Shown one piece after another: positions 58,829 to 64,000 of a stretch of DNA of 64,000 bases. Both the position numbers and the translations under genes were made by a program. The stretch's first letter is position 1. Every line of letters starts with the position of its first letter. Origin of the DNA: Sporosarcina trichiuri (GTDB taxonomy: Bacteria > Bacillota > Bacilli > Bacillales_A > Planococcaceae); contig NZ_CP129119.1 of assembly GCF_030406775.1 (NCBI RefSeq), positions 220,001-284,000 of the forward strand, written 5' to 3'. Below the pieces are notes generated by a model that saw nothing but the letters and a program-made list of their open reading frames with translations, had not been told where the DNA came from and searched no databases.

Positions 58829-59404
58829 ATGAAAAAGTTATTAGGGCCGATTGTCATTATCATCGGAATCATTGTTGTACTGGGATTGATATTAGTTCCG
58901 AGCTACAACAGGTTTGTCACATCGGAAGAAAACGTTGATCAGGCCTATTCACAAATCGAAACCCAGCTGCAGCGCCGGGTCGATCTGATCCCGAACCTGG
59001 TGAACACGGCGAAAGGGTATGCGAAGCACGAGAAGGAAGTCTTCACGAATATTGCGGACGCCCGCTCGAAGCTGGCAGGGGCGAACGGACCGGAAGAGCA
59101 GGCCGCAGCGAACGACGAACTGTCCGGAGCACTGAGCCGTCTTCTTGCCATCACGGAGAACTATCCGGAGCTGAAGGCCGACAAACAGTTCACCCAGCTG
59201 ATGGATGAGCTGGCGGGTACTGAAAACCGGATCGCCGTCGCACGCAAGGATTACAACGGAGAAGTCGCATCCTACAATAAGCAAGTGCAGCGTTTCCCGG
59301 GCAAACTCGTTGCATCGGTATTCGGCTTTGACAAGAAGGAATATTTTAAAGCGGCAGCAGGTGCCGAACAGGCGCCGAGCGTCGACTTCGGGGACGATGA
59401 GTAA
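58829..59404 (+). CDS. lemA: LemA family protein
   Basis: A 191-residue protein with an N-terminal membrane helix (LLGPIVIIIGIIVVLGLILV) and an extracellular helical domain with the family stretches VDQAYSQIETQLQRRVDLIPNLV (split 35-57) and VASVFGFDKKEYF. Ribosome site AGGGGG. The stop shares a base with the next start (TAATG), so it is coupled to the TPM-domain gene, a common pairing. Function unresolved across the family. Confidence 0.93.
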   Translation: MKKLLGPIVIIIGIIVVLGLILVPSYNRFVTSEENVDQAYSQIETQLQRRVDLIPNLVNTAKGYAKHEKEVFTNIADARSKLAGANGPEEQAAANDELSGALSRLLAITENYPELKADKQFTQLMDELAGTENRIAVARKDYNGEVASYNKQVQRFPGKLVASVFGFDKKEYFKAAAGAEQAPSVDFGDDE

Positions 59405-60225
59405 TGAAACGGACAGCTGTCCGGGCACTTGCCCTGCTCGGCATGCTGCTTATGCTCTCGGCAGCAATCCTGCCGTCAGCTAATGCACGCGGTGTAGATA
59501 TTGTCCAAGATAACTCGGGGATACTGTCTGAATCGGAAATCCAGCAGATCAATGACTATGGGAAGAGACTTTACAAGGCAACGGGAGCAGAACTTGCGGT
59601 ACTGATTGTATCGGATACTGGTGGCCGGCCGATCGGAGAATTCGCATTGAATAAACTGCGGGAATTCCAGCTTGGTGATGAAAAGGAAAATAACGGTGCT
59701 CTTCTAGTAGTGACAACTACAAAGGATGAAGCAGATAAAAGATACTTTCGACTTGAAGTAGGCTACGGCTTGGAAGGCGCTTTGCCTGATGGGAAAGTCG
59801 GCCGCATTATTGATCAAGTTGCAAAGCCATACTTAAAAGCTGAGCAGCCGGCAAACGCTGTGATGGAAGCCTACAAAGCATTCTATAATGAAATCGCTAA
59901 AGAGTATGATCTGAATGGTGAAGAACTCCCTGTCGCAACATTTGACGAAGGCGACAGCGGAGGAGGAGGAGGCATCCCGATTGTACCGATAATCGTCATC
60001 GCGTTCATCCTCATCCAGATATTCGCTAATTCCGGAAGAGGCGGAGGAGGCGGACGCGGCGGCGGGCCAGGAGGCAGAAGCCGCGGTGTCGGCCCGATCT
60101 TCTTCCCGGGTTCGTTTGGAGGCGGCTCAGGAGGCGGCTTCGGCGGCGGTTCCGGCGGAGGCGGCTTCGGAGGATTCGGAGGCGGCGGCTCAGGCGGAGG
60201 AGGCGGCGCCGGCCGTAGCTGGTGA
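59404..60225 (+). CDS. TPM domain protein with Gly-rich tail (YgcG-like)
   Basis: A 273-residue secreted or membrane-bound protein: signal peptide (about 1-28), TPM phosphatase-like domain (about 32-160; DNSGILSESEIQQIND, LEVGYGLEGALPD), a membrane helix (about 195-208, IPIVPIIVIAFILIQIF), and a C-terminal tail of GGG/GFG repeats ending RSW. The 59640-59940 segment is markedly AT-richer than the rest (about 44% GC by hand count) with different codon choice. Paired with lemA. Confidence 0.88.
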   Translation: MKRTAVRALALLGMLLMLSAAILPSANARGVDIVQDNSGILSESEIQQINDYGKRLYKATGAELAVLIVSDTGGRPIGEFALNKLREFQLGDEKENNGALLVVTTTKDEADKRYFRLEVGYGLEGALPDGKVGRIIDQVAKPYLKAEQPANAVMEAYKAFYNEIAKEYDLNGEELPVATFDEGDSGGGGGIPIVPIIVIAFILIQIFANSGRGGGGGRGGGPGGRSRGVGPIFFPGSFGGGSGGGFGGGSGGGGFGGFGGGGSGGGGGAGRSW

Positions 60226-60230
60226 TGTAT

Positions 60231-60272
60231 AAGCGGTGTGTGCAGCGATCCATGTTGCACACACCGCTTTTT
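60231..60272 (+). terminator. Terminator after lemA-TPM operon
   Basis: AAGCGGTGTGTGCA / TGCACACACCGCTT hairpin and Ts. Confidence 0.92.
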
Positions 60273-60306
60273 CCTTTTACACTGGATACAGACAGGAGGG
60301 ATTGCC

Positions 60307-60540
60307 ATGCACGTGATCTTTTATACGAAACCGGGCTGTCCGCTGTGCGATGAGGCGGAACAGATGATGCAGCTTGTCAGCGAGGAGTATCCGCTGACAT
60401 GGACTTCCGTGAATATTGAAGAAGACGACAGTAAGCATGAACAATATATGCTGATGATCCCGGTGATCGAGCAGGAGGGACGGGTCCTCTGCTATGGGAA
60501 CATCGGATACGCCGATCTTGTGCTCCTTTTCGGCGAGTAA
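60307..60540 (+). CDS. Glutaredoxin-family protein
   Basis: A 77-residue thioredoxin-fold protein with the redox motif CPLC at residues 11-14 (YTKPGCPLCDEAE) and the cis-Pro segment IPVIEQEGRVL. The start is ATG 60307 after AGGAGGG. It lies between lemA-TPM and cggR and appears to be a single gene. Which thiol partner it serves is unknown. Confidence 0.87.
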   Translation: MHVIFYTKPGCPLCDEAEQMMQLVSEEYPLTWTSVNIEEDDSKHEQYMLMIPVIEQEGRVLCYGNIGYADLVLLFGE

Positions 60541-60569
60541 TGTTTAGAGTTGTGTCCGGGGGGAATAGG

Positions 60570-60597
60570 TTGTATACTTGGAGTATCAAGCTATTCT
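60570..60597 (+). promoter_or_regulatory. Candidate promoter of cggR-gapA
   Basis: TTGTAT, 16-bp spacer, TATTCT. Placed just upstream of the CggR operator candidate, as expected for autoregulation. Confidence 0.4.
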
Positions 60598-60613
60598 ATT
60601 TTTTTAACTTTAG

Positions 60614-60650
60614 TGGGACGCTTTCCAACCATTCAGGACGGATATCGTCC
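60614..60650. promoter_or_regulatory. CggR operator candidate
   Basis: Half-sites TGGGACGC (60614) and AGGACGGATATCGTC (60635) have GGAC cores 20 bp apart, the same spacing as the CGGGAC-N6-TGTC direct repeats known in B. subtilis. Confidence 0.55.
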
Positions 60651-60686
60651 TGGCAAGCAGGCGAATGAATGAAGGGAGGAGTCTTT

Positions 60687-61715
60687 CTGAAACCGGTTAT
60701 TGTGGAGGCGCAGGAAAAGCTGGTCCCTGACATGATGGCCGTGCTCCAGCAAAGGTATCTTGTGCTGAAGCTCATCAAGACATCCGGCCCAATCGGCAGG
60801 CGGCCGCTTGCGGAGACAGCCGGCCTCTCGGAACGGGAAACCCGTTCCGTCATGGAGGCACTCCGTGACCAGCACCTGATCCAGGTGGCGAAAGAAGGGG
60901 CGCGCATCACTGCGGAAGGGGAGAGCGTCCTGTACGATCTCGAACCCCTGATCGAACTGCAGTACGAACGGAATATCCTTGGGAAGCGCATCAAGCAGAC
61001 GTTCGGCATCAAAGATGTCCATATCGTCAAAGGGGACAGCTCGGAAATCGGTGCTTCGAACGAACTGCTCGGTGCTGAGGCGGCTTCTGTTTTCAGCAGC
61101 CGTATCGGCAAGGGCAGGGTCGTCGCAGTTACTGGCGGCAGCACACTAGCTTCCATCCCGAAGCATCTGAGCTGCTATCCGGGGGCGGAGGATACGCTGT
61201 TCATCCCGGCGAGGGGTGGTGTCGGCGATGATATCGGCCTGCAGGCCAACGTCATTGCCGCCACGTTCGCCCAGACATGCAACGCTTCCTACAAATCGCT
61301 GTACTATCCGGAATCACTCAGTGAAGAAGCACATGCCATCTTCCTGAAAGAGCCGGGTGCACAGCGGATGATGGACTTATACAGCTCGGCCGACTGTCTC
61401 CTGCACGGCATCGGGGATGCCCAGAAGATGGCTGTCATGCGGGAGTCCGGCGAAGATGAACGCCGCCTCCTCGCCGCCCGCGGGGCAAAGGGCGAAGCAT
61501 TCGGCTACTACTTTAACCGCGAGGGCGAGATTGTACATCATCTGCGGACAGTCGGCATCCAGACGGACGACCTGAAGCGCATCCCGCTGATTCTGGCGGT
61601 TGCGGGCGGCTCGGAAAAGGCGGAAGCGATTTTGTCCTACCTGCATGCTGCCGCGAAACAGACCGTACTGATCACCGACGAAGGGGCAGCAAGGGAACTC
61701 ATGAATTTCATCTGA
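60687..61715 (+). CDS. cggR: Central glycolytic genes regulator CggR, probable CTG start
   Basis: A 342-residue SorC/DeoR-type repressor of lower glycolysis that responds to fructose-1,6-bisphosphate. N-terminal HTH (about 20-60, PIGRRPLAETAGLSERETR), sugar-binding domain with VAVTGGSTLASIP, FIPARGGVGDDIG and HGIGDAQKMA. The ribosome site AAGGGAGGA (60672-60680) is 6 nt before CTG 60687, and the protein then lines up with B. subtilis CggR from residue 1. The upstream ATG 60669 precedes this site. It controls gapA. Confidence 0.9.
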   Translation: MKPVIVEAQEKLVPDMMAVLQQRYLVLKLIKTSGPIGRRPLAETAGLSERETRSVMEALRDQHLIQVAKEGARITAEGESVLYDLEPLIELQYERNILGKRIKQTFGIKDVHIVKGDSSEIGASNELLGAEAASVFSSRIGKGRVVAVTGGSTLASIPKHLSCYPGAEDTLFIPARGGVGDDIGLQANVIAATFAQTCNASYKSLYYPESLSEEAHAIFLKEPGAQRMMDLYSSADCLLHGIGDAQKMAVMRESGEDERRLLAARGAKGEAFGYYFNREGEIVHHLRTVGIQTDDLKRIPLILAVAGGSEKAEAILSYLHAAAKQTVLITDEGAARELMNFI

Positions 61716-61803
61716 CGAACGTGAGAAGACTGTTACCAAATGGCTCCGCGGCTGACGCTGCGTAACCCATTATTATATAAACAAAACTCTGGAGGGATTC
61801 AAG

Positions 61804-62811
61804 ATGACAGTAAAAATGGCGATTAACGGATTTGGACGTATTGGACGTATTGTGATGAGAGACTCTTTGGTACATGACGAATTGGAAGTCGTGGCAGTCA
61901 ACGACCTGACGAATGCCCCAATGCTTGCACATCTTCTGAAATACGACTCGGTGCACGGTATCCTCGATGCGGATGTCTCTTCTGATGAGAACCACATCAT
62001 CGTGAATGGCAAAAAGATCCGTGTCTATGCAGAAAAAGACCCGGCAAACCTTCCGTGGGGAGATCTCGGTATCGACATCGTCGTGGAAAGCACAGGTGTG
62101 TTCCGTGACGCAGCCGGTCTGCAGAAGCATATCGATGCGGGTGCAAAGAAAGCGATCTTGTCAGCACCTGCGAAAGGCGATGTCAAAACACTCGTCATGG
62201 GCGTCAATGAGCAGGAGTATGATCCGAAGGAAGACAAGTTCGTCTCCAACGCATCCTGCACAACGAACTGCCTGGCGCCGGTCGTCAAAGTGCTGAACGA
62301 CAAATTCGGCGTGGAACGCGGCATGATGACGACCATCCACTCGTATACGAACGACCAGCGGATCCTCGATTTGCCGCATGAGGACTATCGCCGTGCCCGC
62401 GCAGCTGCCGAGTCGATGATCCCGACAACTACGGGAGCGGCTTCTGCCGTGACGAAAGTCATCCCTGAGCTGAAGGGCAAACTGGATGGAATGGCAGTCC
62501 GTGTGCCGACACCGAACGTTTCGCTCGTCGACTTCGTTGCGGAATTAGGCAAGGATGTCACTGTCGAAGAAGTGAACAGCGCACTGAAAGAGGCTTCTGA
62601 GAACGAATTGAAAGGCTACCTGTTCTACAGCGATCTGCCGCTTGTGTCGAAAGACTATAACGGTACACATGCATCATCGACTGTCGATGGATTGTCGACA
62701 ATGGTACTGCAGGACAGCATGGTGAAAGTCATCAGCTGGTATGACAACGAGCAGGGATACGCTGCACGCTGTATCGACCTTGCGTTGTATATGAACGAAA
62801 AAGGTCTCTGA
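61804..62811 (+). CDS. gapA: Glyceraldehyde-3-phosphate dehydrogenase
   Basis: A 335-residue NAD-dependent glycolytic dehydrogenase. N-terminal INGFGRIGR (7-15), catalytic SNASCTTNCLAP with Cys at about 152, His in TIHSYTNDQ (about 179), and the C-terminal SWYDNEQGY. Ribosome site TGGAGGG. It follows cggR by 88 bp; cggR-gapA is an operon with the mRNA processed between in B. subtilis. Confidence 0.97.
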   Translation: MTVKMAINGFGRIGRIVMRDSLVHDELEVVAVNDLTNAPMLAHLLKYDSVHGILDADVSSDENHIIVNGKKIRVYAEKDPANLPWGDLGIDIVVESTGVFRDAAGLQKHIDAGAKKAILSAPAKGDVKTLVMGVNEQEYDPKEDKFVSNASCTTNCLAPVVKVLNDKFGVERGMMTTIHSYTNDQRILDLPHEDYRRARAAAESMIPTTTGAASAVTKVIPELKGKLDGMAVRVPTPNVSLVDFVAELGKDVTVEEVNSALKEASENELKGYLFYSDLPLVSKDYNGTHASSTVDGLSTMVLQDSMVKVISWYDNEQGYAARCIDLALYMNEKGL

Positions 62812-62889
62812 TCAACCTGGCCACAGATCCATACAGACACATAAAATCTGGCTTATCGGATTGTGACCGATTATACTGAATAGATGGGC

Positions 62890-62928
62890 AGGAGGAACGG
62901 CATTGCCCCGTTCCTCCTTTTTTTTCAC
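62890..62928 (+). terminator. Terminator after gapA
   Basis: AGGAGGAACGG / CCGTTCCTCCT hairpin with eight Ts, before pgk. It may partially uncouple cggR-gapA from pgk. Confidence 0.9.
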
Positions 62929-62961
62929 AACTACATTTGCCGTAAAGGAGTGCTTGTTCCC

Positions 62962-64000
62962 ATGAATCCGAAACAGACGATGAAAGACATGGACTTGAAG
63001 GGGAAGCGTGTATTCTGCCGCGTCGATTTCAACGTACCGATGGAAAACGGAAAGGTCTCCGATGATACCCGCATCCGTGCGGCGCTGCCGACGATCCAGT
63101 ATTTGTCCGAACAGGGAGCGAAAGTGATCCTCGCAAGTCATCTTGGACGACCAAAAGGCCAGGTGAACGACGAGTTCCGTCTGACTGCAGCAGGTGAGCG
63201 GCTGGAAGAACTGCTCGGAAAGCCCGTTGTGAAGCTTGATGAATCGACAGGAGCTGCAGTGGAATCCCGCATTTCAGAGCTGTCCGACGGCGGCGTGCTT
63301 CTGCTTGAGAATGTCCGGTTCCACCCGGGCGAGGAGAAGAACGATCCGGAGCTTGCCAAGCAATTCGCAAGTCTGGCGGATGTCTACGTCAATGATGCGT
63401 TCGGCGCTGCTCACCGGGCACATGCGACAACTGCAGGCATCGCGGAGTATCTCCCGAGTGTCCAGGGGCTCCTGCTGGAAAAAGAGCTCAGCATCCTCGG
63501 TAAAGCCTTATCCGATCCGGAACGGCCGTTTACTGCGATCATCGGCGGCGCAAAAGTGAAAGACAAGATCGGCGTCATCGACCACCTGCTGGATAAGGTC
63601 GATAATCTGCTGATCGGCGGCGGTCTGTCGTATACTTTCACGAAAGCGCAGGGACACGGGATCGGCGACTCCCTATTGGAAGAGGACAAGATCGATCTTG
63701 CGGCATCTTTCATTCAGAAGGCGAAGGAAAAAGGGGTCAACCTCTATTTGCCGATCGACGTGAAAGTGGCGGATACGTTCTCTGAAAGCGCAAACACGAA
63801 AGTTGTTCCGATCGACGGCATCGAAGCTGGCTGGATGGGGCTCGATATCGGTCCGAAAACGGCGGAACAGTATGCCGATGTCATCAAGGCTTCGAAGCTC
63901 GTCATCTGGAACGGACCGATGGGCGTATTCGAAATGGCGCCGTTTGCCGAAGGCACGAAACAAGTGGCGCAGGCGATGGCGGAGACGGATGCCTTCACGA
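62962..64000 (+). CDS. pgk: Phosphoglycerate kinase (partial, runs off the window)
   Basis: The first 346 codons of an ATP-forming glycolytic kinase. N-terminal substrate-binding motifs CRVDFNVPM (about 19-27) and ASHLGRPKG (about 57-65), NDAFGAAHR (about 152) and [11 protein letters not shown] (about 194). The start is ATG 62962 after AAAGGAGTG. About 50 C-terminal residues are missing beyond position 64000. Likely first gene of the pgk-tpi-pgm-eno cluster. Confidence 0.97.
   Translation, partial: MNPKQTMKDMDLKGKRVFCRVDFNVPMENGKVSDDTRIRAALPTIQYLSEQGAKVILASHLGRPKGQVNDEFRLTAAGERLEELLGKPVVKLDESTGAAVESRISELSDGGVLLLENVRFHPGEEKNDPELAKQFASLADVYVNDAFGAAHRAHATTAGIAEYLPSVQGLLLEKELSILGKALSDPERPFTAIIGGAKVKDKIGVIDHLLDKVDNLLIGGGLSYTFTKAQGHGIGDSLLEEDKIDLAASFIQKAKEKGVNLYLPIDVKVADTFSESANTKVVPIDGIEAGWMGLDIGPKTAEQYADVIKASKLVIWNGPMGVFEMAPFAEGTKQVAQAMAETDAFT

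Noticed and set aside
59883..60308. Proline-rich antisense frame of 141 codons
   Set aside because: It is the reverse strand of the Gly-rich tail of the TPM gene (GGN codons read backwards as CCN).

Overview
The window is a contiguous piece of a low-to-mid GC Firmicutes chromosome, most likely of the order Bacillales and probably family Planococcaceae (a Sporosarcina- or Bhargavaea-like genome). This rests on AGGAGG-type ribosome sites, a 15-tRNA cluster in the order of the B. subtilis trnD cluster, Bacillales-only genes (hpr/scoC, ecsAB, yhaM, yhaNO, crh, hprK, cggR, ppaX, yjcZ, mgsA) and a CtsR box at clpP. The genus is a guess. All comparisons with B. subtilis are from memory, not from a search.

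Layout. 1-3490: the 3' part of a 23S rRNA gene, a 5S gene with its own promoter-like sequence, and tRNAs Asn-Ser-Glu-Val-fMet-Asp-Phe-Thr-Tyr-Trp-His-Gln-Gly-Cys-Leu, ending in a terminator. 3.5-10.6 kb: a B3/B4-domain protein, queG-trmL (tRNA modification), an aldo/keto reductase, an RluA-type pseudouridine synthase, a BdbC/thioredoxin disulfide pair and an acetyltransferase-nitrilase fusion. 10.6-11.8 kb: a gene-poor island with three copies of a roughly 130-170 bp repeat and an internally deleted IS1182-type transposase. 11.8-40.9 kb: a CNNM/CorC protein, then a block largely collinear with B. subtilis yheI-ecsB: a heterodimeric ABC exporter behind an attenuator-like leader, yheE, yheB, yheA, hemZ, yhaR, yhaQP, yhaONM, prsA, hpr, yhaH, hit and ecsAB. 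Lineage-specific inserts include an XRE regulator with two paralogous membrane proteins, an RsbR-like STAS protein and mgsA. 41-58.4 kb: uvrBA, a LiaX/YvlB-like protein, hprK-lgt-yvoD-ppaX-yvoF, a TPR protein, trxB, then yvcI-rapZ-glmR-whiA-crh convergent with clpP. 58.5-64 kb: tRNA-Arg, lemA with a TPM-domain gene, a glutaredoxin, and cggR-gapA-pgk running off the end.

How the genes connect. Central carbon control is well represented: HprK and Crh (catabolite repression), CggR-GapA-Pgk (lower glycolysis), GlmR and RapZ (cell-envelope carbon flow) and MgsA (methylglyoxal bypass). Protein export and quality control are served by PrsA, Lgt, EcsAB, BdbC and ClpP. DNA and RNA upkeep is served by UvrAB, YhaON, YhaM and the tRNA modification enzymes.

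Most of the window is ordinary core genome. The most interesting signals are regulatory: a leader peptide plus terminator before the ABC exporter, a terminator hairpin touching the ribosome site of the TPR gene, a palindrome over the promoter of the XRE module, two genes whose ribosome site and homology point to CTG starts, a duplicated tRNA 5' fragment, and the deleted transposase between inverted repeats.
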